A DNA stretch of 64,000 nt from Azolla caroliniana (GCA_043228905.1 JBHGNT010000011.1:9548001-9612000), one strand, 5' to 3'; shown: positions 32,058 through 44,205, counted from the stretch's first letter. The notes: generated by a model not told the origin, from the letters alone. A program made the numbers and translations.

Positions 32058-32522
32058 TATTAGAGATTAGGTACTAAAGTAAGCATAAAATAAGGATATA
32101 TCAATGATAGATCTAGAAAGAATAGAGAGAAAAGAGAGAAAGAAGGGTGCCGATCCACCCGACCACCCCCGAGCGAAGGGATCGAGACGGACTCGAGCCT
32201 CGATCGGCGTCCCATACCACCGCCTTGGCGTCGAGTCGTACCTGGACGATAGCGCGCTTGCTACAATAGTCGTTCCACTCACGGACAGAGTCTCGACGTA
32301 GTCAATGCATGCCCAAATGAGGGTAGCTAGGCCTCTTATTTATAGTAATTCTCAAGGCCCCCAGCCATGTTCACACTTGGCCTCATGGGTTGTCTCAATC
32401 CCGAGGATTAAAAGTAATCCTCCCCTTCTTTAGACTCTTTGTTTAACCCTCACACTTATCCACGTGTATAGAATACTACGACAATTCTCACCACGGGATA
32501 TTATATGGTCATGCCCGTAACA
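32058..32522 (-). repeat. 3' LTR of F
   Basis: Minus strand TGTTACGGGC...CTCTAATA, 465 bp. The end is TA rather than the usual CA in both LTRs. A TATA-like CTATAAATAAGAGG (minus) lies near 32332-32345. Confidence 0.95.
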
Positions 32523-33642
32523 TACTCCCCCTCTTTAAAACATTGCACTCTTGCAATGGAAAGTTAGGGAAGTTAGTTCTTAGAGTCGTTTCGCGTTCCC
32601 ATGTGGCATCTTTGATTGATTTATCCATCCATTTTATTTTAAATTCTCGGATTTCCTTAGCATGTAATTTTTTTGTTTTAACATCGAAAATTCTTTCTGG
32701 TACATGTGGTTTAGAAGATAAATCTTCAGAAGTAACCAGAGTTTCAGTTGTAACTGTATTGTCGCCAGAACCTAGAAGTTCTTTTAGACGACTTACATGA
32801 AAGACTGGATGGATTCCAACACCATCGGGAAGAGCGAGACGATAGGCTGATGATCCAATGCGTTTGAGGACTGTAAAAGGTCCACAAAACCGTGGGGCTA
32901 ACTTAGCGCACTTACCCGTAGACAATGTCTTAGAATTGTGAGGTACACGTAAAAATACCTTCTGTCCAGGGCTGAATACACGAGGTTGCCTGTGATGATC
33001 GGCATAAAAACGCGCTCTATCTTGAGCTGTTTTTATATTATCCCGTGCAATATGCAACATATCTTGCATATCCCGAAGAAAGTTTTGCGTACTTCGCAAC
33101 TCATCATGATGTATATTAACATCAATCGGGGCTCGTGGCTGAAATCCATACATCAACATAAAAGGACTATATCCCGTCGACGTATGCTTGGAGTTGTTAT
33201 AAGCAAACTCCAAAATTGGGAGGTAACGTTCCCATTTTGTTGGTTTTGCACCAACGTATGCTCGAAGCATGTCCTCAATAATTTGATTTACTCGTTCTGT
33301 CTGTCCATCGGATTGAGGATGATCCGTGGAGCTCATGCTCAACGTAGTTTCTAACTTCTTAAAGACTTGCGTCCAGAAGTCACTAGTAAACTTCGGATCT
33401 CGGTCACTCACGATATCCATCGGTAACCCGTAAAAACGAAATAACTCATCAACGAATTGGTAAGCCAATTCAGGAGCTGTTACCGTGGTTTTAGTAGCAA
33501 TAAATCTGGCCATTTTAGTTAGTCTGTCAACCACAACCCATATGGCATCATGACCTTTTTGGGTGCGAGGAAGGCTAACAATAAAATCCATGGATATACT
33601 TTCCCACTTATTATTGGGAATGTCCAAGGGATGTAAAAGTCA
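32509..33642 (-). pseudogene. pol: F integrase core and chromodomain, after an in-frame TGA
   Basis: This continues the gag-pol frame after TGA at 33642-33640. Integrase: WESISMDFIVSLPRTQKG (Asp), DIVSDRDPKFTSDFW (Asp) and DHPQSDGQTERVNQ (Glu), all intact, then the GPY/F-like module FCGPFTVLKRIGSSAYRLAL and HPVFHVSRLKELLG. The last 50 residues are a chromodomain (PERIFDVKTKKL... FKIKWMDKSIKDATWERETT), which in this group can guide insertion to methylated-histone chromatin. The frame ends 14 bp inside the 3' LTR. The TGA replaces one residue of a typically uninterrupted linker after the zinc finger. Confidence 0.95.
32523..32536 (-). other. Polypurine tract of F
   Basis: On the minus strand AAAGAGGGGGAGTA lies directly before the LTR at 32522. 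Confidence 0.8.
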
Positions 33643-36600
33643 TGCGGCTTTAAGTCGCTCGGCTTTGTTAACCTGACATTGGTGACATTTAGTCACATAG
33701 CTATGTATGTCAGGACGCATCTTAGGCCAATAAAATTGAGTGGAGATGAGAACGAGTGTACGATGTATTCCAGGGTGCCCTGCTGAGGGTGCATCATGGC
33801 ATTCAAAAAGAATTCTCTTTTTGACCTCAGGTAAATCTGGAACACAAACCTTCCCATTACGGTAGAGCAGACCGTTAGCAATGTGGAAGTATTCCTTCGA
33901 GGGTGTGGTGGTGTCTGTTCCAGACTCGACTCTTGCCCAGTATTTTGCAAAATAATTGTCATCAGGATACTTTCCTCGAAGGTGATCATAAAGATCTGAT
34001 GTTATTTCAGTGAAGCTAAGCATGTTAACTTCACGGATGCGACTTAGTGCATCAGCGACAGTATTCATGGAACCTTTACGATATCGTATGGAAAAATCAA
34101 AGTCCTGGATGAGATCAGCCCATCGTGCCTTACGACCTTTCAGGTCTTGTTGGTCACAAAAATATTTCAAGGACTCGTGGTCCGTAGTTACCACAAAGCG
34201 ATTTCCATAAAGATAATGGCGCCATGTTTTGAGCGCATGTATAACCGCAAATAATTCCTTTTCTTGAACGGTATACCGACATTGAGCAGAATCAAGTTTC
34301 TTACTCTCGAATGCTATTGGTTTACCATCTTGATACAAGACAGCACCTATAGCATAATCGCTTGCGTCGGTTTCAACCTCAAAAGGTTTTGAAGGATCGG
34401 GTAAAAGAAGTGAAGGAGCCTTGCATACCAAGTCCTTGAGTTCCTTAAAGGCGAGGTCTAGTGTAGCATTCCACACAATAGGTTTTGTAGACTTACGCGT
34501 TTGACCTTTTAGAAGATCAGTAAACGGCGTCGTCAATTGTGAGTAATTACGAAGAGATTTTCGCAAAAATCCGACAAAACCAAGGAATGATCGAACTTCT
34601 CGAATATTCCGAAGAGTGGGCCAAAGCTTGATTTTCTCGATGCGAGAAGGATCAATTTCAACTCCTCGTTCGGTTATGAGATGTCCAAGATAAGTAATTG
34701 ATTTCTTGAAGAACTCACATTTTGAGATCTTCGCGTAAAATTGTTTGTCACGCAATATTTGTAAAACAAAGCGGACATGTCTAGCATGTTCTTGTAATGT
34801 ACGGCTATAAACTAAAATATCATCTAAGAAGATAACGACAAATTTTCCAAGTTGTTCTCGGAAAATGTCATTCATTTCTTGTTGAAATGTAGCCGGAGCA
34901 TTGGTCAAACCAAAAGGCATAACCAAAAACTCATAATGGCCGTAGCGCGTACGAAATGTTGTTTTAGGAACATCGTCCTCACTTATTCGTATTTGATGGT
35001 AGCCAGTACGGAGATCAAGTTTCGTAAAATACCGAGCTCCCTGGAGACGGTCAATTAGATCATCAGCCCGGGGCAATGGGTACGAATTCTTGATCGTCAC
35101 TTTATTCAAGCGTCGGTAATTAATACACATACGCCATGTGCCCTCTTTCTTTTTAACCAAGAGAACTGGTGCACCCCATGGAGATTTACTATAACGTATA
35201 TAACCCATTCGTAAATAGTCCTTAAGTTGCTTAGCTACCTCATCCTCTTCAGATCGACTTAGGCGATACGGAGGTATACTAATGGGTGCAATGCCAGGTA
35301 CAATATCTATACGATGGTCTATATTACGTTTAGGAGGTAAACCATCGGGTAGTTCACTCGGAAAAACATCACGAAAATCGTTTACGATTTCATCAAGTTG
35401 TTTTTGTTCAAAATATGTTAATTGACCCGAGACATTATCGATATTGTAAACGTGAATGTCCGGATCAAGTACACAATAAAATAACGTAGAACAAGACAAC
35501 TCGGATATTGATGGACACGAGGAAACAATCGAGAGGGATTGTTTTGTTACACATTGAATAAAATGCGTACAATCGTTGAGTACAAAAGAAATGGAATGGC
35601 GAACCCAATCAATAAATAAAGAAGAGCTTTTATTATAAAACCAGGGATAACCCAGTATTACATCGGTGGTACTAAGATTCATTATATGGAAGTCTACTTC
35701 CTCTATATAGGTATCAATAGAAATTCCTAAAGAATGAATCGCCCCGTTGATGTGTTGTACTCTTCCATCAGCCAAGTGCACCGTGTAGGTGTGATCACTT
35801 ACGGTGGGTTGGATTCCCCATATCTGTACCAAACGATCATTCACAAAATTGTGTGAGCTTCCCGAATCAAATAAAAATTGTACGGGAGATCCATTGATAT
35901 ACCCGTTTGCACGTAGTAAATCATTGGGACCCAATACATAATGAGGGAAAGAACATTGACAATTACTCAAATGATGTGTATAGACCTGAAGGACATTAGG
36001 AATCTGACCTTTATGGTCTGTAGCTTTAGGTTTGGCGTCGTGCTCTTTTCGTTGGAGCTTACGACATTGCTCTTTTGTATGACCCTTCTTTTTGCAGAAT
36101 ACGCAAAAAGGATGTTGTCGCTTATAATCGCGATCCATGAATTCGTTGGGTGTCTTGCGTTTCCCAACGAATTGCAACTGCTTAGTCCCGGGCGCTTCGT
36201 TGGGTTTGTTATGGTCCTTCTTCGAAGTGCGTTGATAGCGAAGAACTATCTCAACGGCCTCTTCGAAGGATTTTGGATCCTTATCGTGCACTATCCAGTG
36301 ATAGTCCGAATTGGGGATGCCATTGTCAAAACAAGCTATTAACCAATTGTCCCCTTCTAGACCCGATTTTTGGATTTGGGTTCTAGCATGGTGGACATAG
36401 GCTTCTAGCGAGGAAAACTTCCTGCTAGAGAGGTTCATTAAAGCTTGTGCTGCCTCAGTTCGAGAGGGAGGTTGTAGAAATTGACCCTTGAAAACTGTGA
36501 CAAAGTCTGTCCAGGTCTCGGGCAATCTCCCCAAAGTTCGGAGCCCACGCCACCAAGCGGCGGCCTTACCCCCTAGTTCTCGGCCGACATATGCAATTTT

Positions 36601-37032
36601 CGTACTATCTGGCGTGGGATAGAGCTCAAAATGAGACTCCCATCGGCCCAGCCACGTGCAGATTGCTTCTTCGGTTCTTTCCTTTTTATCTCCCGTAAAT
36701 GGTTTTACGACAAATGATGGTTCACCCTGACGCTCATCAGGTCTATTAATCTCATTTTGGAGACTAATGACTCGTGCCTCGAGAGCACTTTGAGATTGCC
36801 GAAATTCGGTCAACTGCTGCGCGGTTGAACTAAGGAAATGTTGTACTTGTAAAATATACGCCTCAATGGACATTGTCCCAGGAGGATTTCCTTGAGGTCT
36901 TTCCGCTTGAGCGGAGGGCATCGGGTCGTTATTCTGAGCCATTGAATGATTATTTCTGGCAAAGAAATAAGATAAGGTCAGACAAATAGTCATAACATCT
37001 TGTCGTGGTGTAAACATATCATGGGCAAACAT
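33640..37032 (-). CDS. pol: F gag-pol: gag, protease, RT, RNase H, integrase zinc finger
   Basis: 1130 codons. The natural start is probably Met31 at 36942 ([18 protein letters not shown]). Gag fills residues 31-300 ([40 protein letters not shown]). The knuckle [14 protein letters not shown] is near 311; protease [13 protein letters not shown] near 384; RT 560-760 with [20 protein letters not shown] and catalytic [12 protein letters not shown] near 734; RNase [17 protein letters not shown] near 887; the integrase finger H-x-H ... CHQCQ at 1080-1117. All catalytic residues are present. The only lesion seen is the TGA at its end. Such elements normally make one polyprotein cut by the protease. 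Confidence 0.95.
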   Translation of the reverse strand: MFAHDMFTPRQDVMTICLTLSYFFARNNHSMAQNNDPMPSAQAERPQGNPPGTMSIEAYILQVQHFLSSTAQQLTEFRQSQSALEARVISLQNEINRPDERQGEPSFVVKPFTGDKKERTEEAICTWLGRWESHFELYPTPDSTKIAYVGRELGGKAAAWWRGLRTLGRLPETWTDFVTVFKGQFLQPPSRTEAAQALMNLSSRKFSSLEAYVHHARTQIQKSGLEGDNWLIACFDNGIPNSDYHWIVHDKDPKSFEEAVEIVLRYQRTSKKDHNKPNEAPGTKQLQFVGKRKTPNEFMDRDYKRQHPFCVFCKKKGHTKEQCRKLQRKEHDAKPKATDHKGQIPNVLQVYTHHLSNCQCSFPHYVLGPNDLLRANGYINGSPVQFLFDSGSSHNFVNDRLVQIWGIQPTVSDHTYTVHLADGRVQHINGAIHSLGISIDTYIEEVDFHIMNLSTTDVILGYPWFYNKSSSLFIDWVRHSISFVLNDCTHFIQCVTKQSLSIVSSCPSISELSCSTLFYCVLDPDIHVYNIDNVSGQLTYFEQKQLDEIVNDFRDVFPSELPDGLPPKRNIDHRIDIVPGIAPISIPPYRLSRSEEDEVAKQLKDYLRMGYIRYSKSPWGAPVLLVKKKEGTWRMCINYRRLNKVTIKNSYPLPRADDLIDRLQGARYFTKLDLRTGYHQIRISEDDVPKTTFRTRYGHYEFLVMPFGLTNAPATFQQEMNDIFREQLGKFVVIFLDDILVYSRTLQEHARHVRFVLQILRDKQFYAKISKCEFFKKSITYLGHLITERGVEIDPSRIEKIKLWPTLRNIREVRSFLGFVGFLRKSLRNYSQLTTPFTDLLKGQTRKSTKPIVWNATLDLAFKELKDLVCKAPSLLLPDPSKPFEVETDASDYAIGAVLYQDGKPIAFESKKLDSAQCRYTVQEKELFAVIHALKTWRHYLYGNRFVVTTDHESLKYFCDQQDLKGRKARWADLIQDFDFSIRYRKGSMNTVADALSRIREVNMLSFTEITSDLYDHLRGKYPDDNYFAKYWARVESGTDTTTPSKEYFHIANGLLYRNGKVCVPDLPEVKKRILFECHDAPSAGHPGIHRTLVLISTQFYWPKMRPDIHSYVTKCHQCQVNKAERLKAA

Positions 37033-38631
37033 TAATCGATATCATGATCTCACGTCAATACCCCTCTAGACGTATGAGATGAGGTTCAAGATCAGGTTAC
37101 TATGGTAACACAGAGGTGTTTTAAAAACCATGGGGGTGACAAATGAATGCCTTTCCCTGATCTCTATATCGATTTTTTTCATGGCGGCTCCCCGAGGCTC
37201 AACCATGTATGTTCGCGTCATGAATAGTTTATACACGAAAAAAATGTTAACAATAACTATGTTTCTGTGCCCACATATGTGGTTTCGGCTCTTTAAGTCC
37301 TATTACGAGGACCCCGAAGTGCACTTAGACCTAAAGTCTAAACATGTATTATAGTCATATGTATCAACGATGTTGTATGGTGTTGGTCATATTTGAACTC
37401 GAGACCTCGAGGACAAATACATTAAACACTTGAGCCAACCAAGTAGATTGCGCGTCTTGAATGTTTAATGTTTGAGGCGTATTCGAGATATGCGAGGCAT
37501 TTGCCCCTATATGTTTTTTTTTTTAAAAAGAAACATATAGGTCAAGTGGCCTTATTTCTCCCTCATTTATTACCCACTATGGTTGTACGCTACCTACCCT
37601 CAAGCCTCGTAAGTACAATGGCATATGCCAAAGTGTAACCTAATGGTCAAGCCGAATGAGCCCTTGTGTCTTCGTAGGCTCATGTGGCCCATCACATGGT
37701 CACGTCATTACGAATGGCGCTCGTAAGAACGAGCTCATGGTGGCATCGTATCCATGTAACGAGGGGAGATGTTGGATACGTGTGTCATTAGAGCGACCCT
37801 ACTTGATGTGGATCAAGCCCGACGTATTCAACATCATTTTGGCTATACGAGGTTCGTTACGTAACGAAAGATCAAAGTGACCAACGGGAATTTCAACAAT
37901 AAAAATTGTTGATAAAAGGGATGGTGACAACGCCATTCTCACAAAAATGTGAGGACGGCCACCAAAATCCTCTCCCCAATTAGGAAAACATTTGATATGA
38001 ATCACGTAATCTAAAATATACACATATGTCAATATATCACATATATACGATCAGAGACGTATATAAGTGACCACATATGCGTATACTAAATGAATCGTTT
38101 TTTTTATATAGCCAACAATGATGTATTCGGGATACGTAATTGAGGCATATACCTCTACGCACACGAAACATCCGAAAATAAGGTTAAGCGTAATTCGCAA
38201 TTGAGGTATTGACCTCTTACGCATAGTAAATCCAACGCATATCATTTCGAACGAATCGAGGTATTGACCTCGTACGCGAACGTAACATATGTTCGTGAAC
38301 GTAATACGCAATTGAGGTAGTAACCTCGTACGCATACGACACTCATCACATATGATTTATATGTCAAACGAGGTATTGACCTCGTGGACATATGTAAACG
38401 TTTAAGATAACCAATTAAATACCACGTCAACATCATTGAATATATGGAAAAAAAAACTACATATTAAGTATACACATGTATAGAAGGGAGAAGAAAAATT
38501 AGATAAAAAATTAAGGAAAATTTACCGAAGTTCTTTCGCTAATCCTTGTCTGCATGAAGGCGACCGCACAACGATCAATCGCCATCCCACGCGAAGACAA
38601 AAAGAAAACCAAAAGAAACGTTAGTACATAG
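37033..38631 (-). other. F leader (1.6 kb) between primer site and gag
   Basis: No credible protein. On the minus strand 37450-37384 looks tRNA-like, with TGGCTCAAGTG (A box) and GAGTTCAAATA (B box). Nearer the primer site are five palindromes (38143-38383). A leader this long can hold packaging or translation signals; none is proven. Confidence 0.6.
38143..38383. repeat. Five-unit palindrome array in the F leader
   Basis: A 14-bp palindrome-like motif GAGGTATTGACCTC begins at 38143 (variant GAGGCATATACCTC), 38203, 38258, 38314 (GAGGTAGTAACCTC) and 38370. Spacings are 60, 55, 56 and 56 bp. Flanks often include TACGCA. Stem changes are largely compensated, which suggests hairpins or paired protein sites. 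Confidence 0.85.
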
Positions 38632-38643
38632 GCTCCGATACCA
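38632..38643 (-). other. Primer binding site of F
   Basis: Minus strand TGGTATCGGAGC, two or three bases from the 5' LTR, one change from the initiator-Met site TGGTATCAGAGC. Confidence 0.85.
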
Positions 38644-38645
38644 AA

Positions 38646-39110
38646 TATTAGAGATTAGGTACTAAAGTAAGCATAAAATAAGGATATATCAATGATAGAT
38701 CTAGAAAGAATAGAGAGAAAAGAGAGAAAGAAGGGTGCCGATCCACCCGACCACCCCCGAGCGAAGGGATCGAGACGGACTCGAGCCTCGATCGGCGTCC
38801 CATACCACCGCCTTGGCGTCGAGTCGTACCTGGACGATAGCGCGCTTGCTACAAGAGTCATTCCACTCACGGACAGAGTCTCGACGTAGTCAATGCATGC
38901 CCAAATGAGGGTAGCTAGGCCTCTTATTTATAGTAATTCTCAAGGCCCCCAGCCATGTTCACACTTGGCCTCATGGGTTGTCTCAATCCCGAGGATTAAA
39001 AGTAATCCTCCCCTTCTTTAGACTCTTTGTTTAACCCTCACACTTATCCACGTGTATAGAATACTACAACAATTCTCACCACGGGATATTATATGGTCAT
39101 GCCCGTAACA
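38646..39110 (-). repeat. 5' LTR of F
   Basis: 465 bp, same ends as the 3' LTR. Three differences seen: caagagtcatt against caatagtcgtt (two) and actacaac against actacgac (one). Confidence 0.95.
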
Positions 39111-39305
39111 TAGTCAGTTCGACTAGTCGGCCTCAATTTTGACCTCTTGGTCGACCCGACTGGTTGACTCTCAAAGTCCTTCGATTCAGTTCACCTTCAG
39201 TTCAGTCAACTCCCAAGTCGACTCATTAGTCGATCCGGCCAGTCGACCGACTAGAATTCGGTCGCTGACTTCCCCCAATAGGAGGGACAAAATACTTAAC
39301 AAACT
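39111..39305 (-). repeat. Copia E 3' LTR, U3 start (continuation of 31487-32057)
   Basis: It continues the GTCGAC/CTAGTCGG-rich U3 across F, and begins TGTTAAGTATTTTGTCCC on the minus strand (39305). A purine-rich tract lies next to it (minus, 39306-39322: AGTGAAGGGGGAGTT). Confidence 0.7.
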
Positions 39306-39322
39306 CCCCCTTCACTCATGTA

Positions 39323-41583
39323 GGAAGAGCGGTCCAAACTTGTCCTTTGTCGACAAACAGTGAATCTTTCCATGGATAGGTTCTTCGTGAGCATATCGGA
39401 TCCATTTTCGTCAGTGTGGATCTTCACAAGGGCAAACTCATTCTCATCCACTTTCTCTCGTAACCAATGGTAGCTCCTCTATATGTGCTTGGTACGAGAG
39501 TGGTAGGCAACATTCTTGGCTAGATGTATGGCACTCTAATTATCGCAATGAAGTAAGAATCTTTCTTGCTTCATTCCTAGTTCATTGAGAAAATTCTTCA
39601 TTCATATTAGTTCCTTTCCGGCCTCTACCACAACCATATTTTCTGCCTTTGTGGTTGATAGGACCATAGCCTTTTGCAATCTTGATTGCCATGACACTAC
39701 TCCCCTTGAGTAGGTCATCACATAACCTGATGTGAATTGACTGGAGTCTACATCCTCCAACATGTCAGAATCTACAAAAACCTTTGAACATAGGTTTTCA
39801 AGAGCCACACCCTTGAGGTTCCTTTTAAATACCTAAGTATCCATTTTACAGCTACCTAGTGCTCCCTACCAGGATTACTCATGTACCAACTCACTATTCC
39901 AATGACAAACGCAATGTCCAGCATCGTACAAACCATAACATACATAAGGCTTCCGATAACTGAGGCATATGGTACTCTTCTCATCTCAGCCTTATCCTTC
40001 TGGCTTTTTGAACATTGCCTAGCATTTAGCTTGCAAATTGCCAACAATGCAAGCCCTATTGGTTTTGCTTCAGACATGTTAAATCTTTCCAAAACTTTTG
40101 TCACATACTTCTCTTGTGACAACCATAGCACATTCTTAGTTCTGTCTCAGACTATGTGCATCCCCAAGATTTGTTTAGTCGGTCCAAGATCCTTCATGGC
40201 AAACAATCTACCTACAACTTTCTTTAAGCTCGCAATCCTTTTAATATCTTGTATGACCACTAACATGTCATCTACATAGAGCAAGAGAATCAAGAAGTCA
40301 CATTCACTATACTTTTTGACAAAAACATAGTGCTCAACTCGTGCTTTATGGAATCCATGTTCCAACATGAAAGATTCAAACTTCTTATACCATTGATGCA
40401 AAGCTTGCTTTAGACCATACAAGCTTTTCCTTAGTCGACATACCAAATTCTCTTTTCCTTTCTCCACAAAACCTTCAGGTTGTTGCATATAGATTTCTTC
40501 ATCTAGCTCCCCATGCAAGAATGGTGTTTTACATCCAATTGCTCTATTTCCAGATTCATACTGGCTACTATACTCAGTACAATTCATATTGATGTCATTT
40601 TTACGATTGGTGCAAATATCTCATCAAAATCGACCCCCTTCTTCTGTGGAAATCCCTTTACCACAATTTCATCCTTATATTTAGGTGAGCTGCCATCTTC
40701 CCCATTTTTCAACTTGAAGACCCACTTGTTGGTCAGGGCTCTCTTACCTTTTGGTAGCTCTACCAGGTTGTAAGTATAATTTTCATGCAAGGAGTCCATC
40801 TCACCTTGCATTGCACTATGCCACTTCTCATTGTGCTTATCTGTTATAGCTTCTTCGTAGCATTGCGGTTCATCCTCATCAGTGAATAGACATATTGGCT
40901 AGAGTATTGAGAGGGTGTTTTCCTTTGTTTGAGTGGATATCTTCTACCTCCCATGGTCGACTCAGGTTCGGATGTGTCTGCCGACTCTTCATTCAGCTCA
41001 AGTTCATAAATCCTAATCGGTTGTTGAAGGTCAACCAACTCCGACTCATATGCTTTAGTCAATTTCTGTGGGTCGGCCGACTCCGACTCATATATATTAG
41101 TCGGTTGCTCCGAGTCGACCAATTCAAGTTCTAGTGTATCGACATGTTGTCTCCTATTAGCTGACTATCTATTGGCTGGAGTATCGAGAGGGTGCTTTCC
41201 TTTGTCTGAGTGGATATCTTCTACCTCCCATGGTCGACTCAGGTTTTGATGTGTCTGCTGACTCTTCATTCGGCTCGGGTTCATACATCCTGATCGGTTG
41301 CCGAAGGTCGACCAACTCCGACTCATATGATTTAGTCGATTTTTGTGGGTCGGCCGACTCCGACTCATATATATCAGTCAGTTGCTCCAAGTCTACCAAT
41401 TCAGATTCTAATGTATCGACTAGTTGTCTCCTATCAACCGACTATCTAGAATCGGCTAATGCTGAGTCCATAGCAGTGGGAGTTGACTGGGAAGATGACC
41501 TTGATTTCTATTGTTTCCAGTCTTCCATAAATACAATGTTTGGACTCCTCACCACTTTCTTGTCAAGTAAGTGCCAAGTATAA
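39323..41583 (-). pseudogene. pol: Copia E integrase tail, RT and RNase H
   Basis: Minus strand from 41583: the integrase end (KKVVRSPNIVFMEDW), an acidic linker present in two tandem copies ending GGRRYPLRQRKAPSRYSSQ, then RT: NWVFKLK-type TNKWVFKLKNGEDG, VKGFPQKKGVDFDEIFAPIV, TPFLHGELDEEIYMQQPEGF, VCRLRKSLYGLKQALHQW and the catalytic ILLLYVDDMLVV (40265). RNase H includes VPYASVIGSLMYVM and SSQFTSGYVMTYSRGVVSWQ, LSTTKAENMVVVEAGKEL. Stops and frameshifts between segments disable it. The gag, protease, integrase core and 5' LTR are missing to the right of 41583. Confidence 0.85.
40893..41446. repeat. 277-bp tandem duplication in copia E linker
   Basis: tattggct begins at 40893 and 41170, and the 270 bp after each are about 90% identical. 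The duplicated segment encodes the acidic ES/VD/QP-rich linker between integrase and RT. Confidence 0.9.
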
Positions 41584-41608
41584 ATGAAAATAAATAAATA
41601 AAAAGTAA

Positions 41609-41740
41609 ATGTCAGTAGCTTAGTGGTTAGGGCCATTATGTGTGTCTAGAGGGGTGTAAAGTTTGAGTCTTTGCCAGTGCATATTATGGAGTATTTTATG
41701 CCCCCTTTTCTTTTCTTTTAAGCTAATGGAATAATAAAAT
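41609..41740 (+). repeat. tRNA-derived SINE-like sequence
   Basis: TAGCTTAGTGG at 41616-41626 fits the pol III A box and GTTTGAGTCT at 41661-41670 resembles a B box, spaced as in tRNAs. The 3' side runs into GTATTTTATG and CTTTTCTTTT. It sits exactly where copia E is truncated. Confidence 0.5.
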
Positions 41741-42514
41741 CATTGAATTCTAAAATAGGCACCTCTTTTTCCTCTATAAGAAGGGAAGAAGAGGGCTTAT
41801 TTCGGGGTTGCACATTTTGCCTTAGAGGGTGTACCATTAGGCTTTCATCTCTTTGTTTCTTTTTCTTCTTCTTCATCTTGGGTTAGGGTTTGAGAGCTTC
41901 TTCTTTCTACTTTTTTTCTTTTCTCCTCAACATACTAGAGGACTCGAGGTTTAGGGTTTCTATATTCCTTATAAGCTTTTAGGGTTCTTCTATCGTGTGA
42001 ATCTTAGGGATGTGAGTTTTGCATCGATTCCTCTTTTACACGAGATATTTTTGAGTTAGGGTTAGGATTAGGGTTTCTTCTACAACAGTTTCTTCGGCAT
42101 CTCGATGTGGTTAACTCAATCTCTTGGTCATCTTCTCCACAATGGAGAGTGTTACGTGGGACATCGATTTCCAGATAGGGTGGGCTAACTCGGTGGACGG
42201 TTTCGGAAGAGAGGTTGTAGTGGCATGAGAGCTACTCTGAATTGAGGCAACATAGCCGTCAAAGGTAGTTCGACTCAGAGCCCACTAGACTCGCAGTCAC
42301 TAGATTATTTTTAGCCCCTTTTTAATAATCGTGAAACTGATTCTATGTTAAAAACCACCGAAATCATGGTATTAAACCTAACGGTTGTTTAAACCCTATT
42401 TTTATATCATAACTTATGTATACTTTCCCATGATTTTTTCTTAATCTCATGTTTAATCCCTTAACCAGAATCAAATGTCCAACTTCCTCCTTTTAACTCC
42501 TTGGTCCAAGGCTC
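41741..42514. other. LTR- or leader-like DNA, no gene recognised
   Basis: A TATA-like CTCTATAAGAAGG at 41774 is followed by CT-rich sequence with several TTAGGGTTT boxes (41880-42080), as in plant 5' leaders. The short frame MESVTWDIDFQIGWANSVDG at 42142 ends quickly. I cannot assign it to a family. Confidence 0.3.
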
Positions 42515-44205
42515 GTGTGGTCTCACTCGAGCGACACTGAAGTCGCAGTCCAAGGACGAATCACTCGAAGTTTTCAGTTGGTGGCTGACCGAAGTCAAAA
42601 CCAATCCAACCTTTGTCAAAAGAAATTAAGCTTCAAGTGCCATAGACACTATTTACGGGAACACTCGAATCAACCTATGATTGGCTTCGTATATTCGGGT
42701 GTGAAGCTTATGCGTACATACCAAGGGAGAATCAAACGAAGCTAGCCCCCCATTCGAGAAAATGCATCTTTCTCGGATATGGGACAGACGGGAACTTTAG
42801 CTATCGGCTATGTGACCCAGAGAACATGAAGATGACCTGAATCAACGACGTAGGCTTCAATGAAGACTCAATCAGGTTGTTCTGAACAAAGCCCTGAACC
42901 AGCAAGAGAGTTAGTTTTGACTATTCTCCAACCAAGTTTGAGGATGCAATGCCGAATGCCTGAACCCGAAATGGCTAGTGTGTTGACCAACAAATCTGAA
43001 AGAATACTCGTAGAGAAAACTTCGAGTAACTTGCTGATTAACTGGTCCGAACAAGCGTTGGCACAATCTAACTGGTCAAGCCCTTCCATAGTGACATGGA
43101 TGCAAGATAATTTACATAGCAAATCCCCATCAAGATCTCCATCAAACAAGGGTTAAAACAATGCCAACTAGCCACCCGCAACTGTCGAAGAATCAAAACC
43201 AAACAATTCGACACGTAGGAAATCAAGATGAATTCGAAGGCCGACATGGTTTTATCAACTGGGCTTGGACCACGTCAACTACATGAACGTAGGCGAACCT
43301 TGCTCTTACGAAGAAGCAATTGTTGCGTCGAATGCCAAAACATGGCAACAAGCCATGATATCCGAAATGGACTCTATCCAATAGAACGACACATGGAAGT
43401 TGGTCGAATTACCAGCTAGTAGGAAACCTCTACCTTGTAAATGGGTATACAAACACAAATATGTATCTAGTTCAGCTCAACTTGCCGCGAAGGGATTCAA
43501 ACGAGAAAACGACGTTGACTACGATGAGATTCTCTCTCCCGTAGTCAAGATGACGCCCCTTCAGCTCCCCTTAGGAGTCCTTGTGATTGAAGATCTTAAG
43601 CTTGAACAAATGGGCGTAAAGACAATTTTCTTACATGCAGATCTGGAAGAAGACATCTATATATCTCAACCGGCAGGCTTCACGGCGGTAGCAGAGGAAG
43701 GTCACCTCGTATGCCGACTGAAGAAAAGCTTTTATGGCTTGAAATAGGCGTGGAGAACGTGGTACGAGAAAAACCATTCTCACATCCGACATCTTGGGCA
43801 TAGTTGATCCGACTCTGACCCATGTATGTATGTTCAAGAATTATCCATTTTCACTTTACTAGAAATTCGCGATGAAGGAACTCGAAGAGGCCCGATACAT
43901 CTTGGACATGAGGATAAAGCAAGATAGTCTTACATCTCTCCCAATCTGACTACATCCAAAAGGTGTTGAGGCGATTCAACATGGATAAGTTGAAGCCCGC
44001 ACCGACACCGCTCCCAACGTCGATTCAAAATCGGACAGAGAGACTCCCTCCACAAAGGTATAGAAAGAGAAAATGAGAGAAATCCCCTATGCATCGGTTG
44101 TAGGAAGTCTCATGTATGCAATGGTAGCCACCCGTCTCGACCTTTCATATGCTATAGGAGTGTACCATATGCTACGTATCGGTCGTAGGAAGGCTCATGT
44201 ATGAA
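42515..44205 (+). pseudogene. pol: Copia G remnant: integrase tail and RT
   Basis: Plus-strand pieces in changing frames: the integrase tail EAYAYIPRENQTKLAPHSRK, FLGYGTDGNFSYRLCDPEN (42690-42830); the RT start ETWQQAMISEMDSIQ-like and WKLVELPASRKPLPCKWVYK (43340-43450), GFKRENDVDYDEILSPVVKM, TIFLHADLEEDIYISQPAGF and VCRLKKSFYGLK (to 43745); then KVLRRFNMDKLKPAPTPLP and VGSLMYAMVATRLDLSYAIG (43950-44160). The YVDD segment is missing between about 43850 and 43900. A 40-bp part near 44095 is repeated at 44170. No LTR was found for it. Confidence 0.8.

Larger units (their letters stand above)
32058..39110 (-). mobile_element. Nearly intact chromovirus F (Ty3/gypsy)
   Basis: 7053 bp with 465-bp LTRs and target duplication TAGTC (32053-32057 and 39111-39115). 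The LTRs differ at three positions, so it is the most recent insertion in the window. On the minus strand it has an initiator-tRNA-like primer site, a 1.6-kb leader and one gag-pol frame of about 1500 codons broken by a single TGA. A C-terminal chromodomain places it among chromoviruses. Confidence 0.97.

Noticed and set aside
38143-38383. CRISPR-like array (regular repeats with spacers)
   Set aside because: Repeats are 14 bp and palindromic within a retrotransposon leader of a plant; no cas genes, and the spacers are partly similar.
42050-42080. TTAGGGTTTAGGG-like interstitial telomere repeat
   Set aside because: Only two or three degenerate units; common in plant 5' leaders as telo-boxes.
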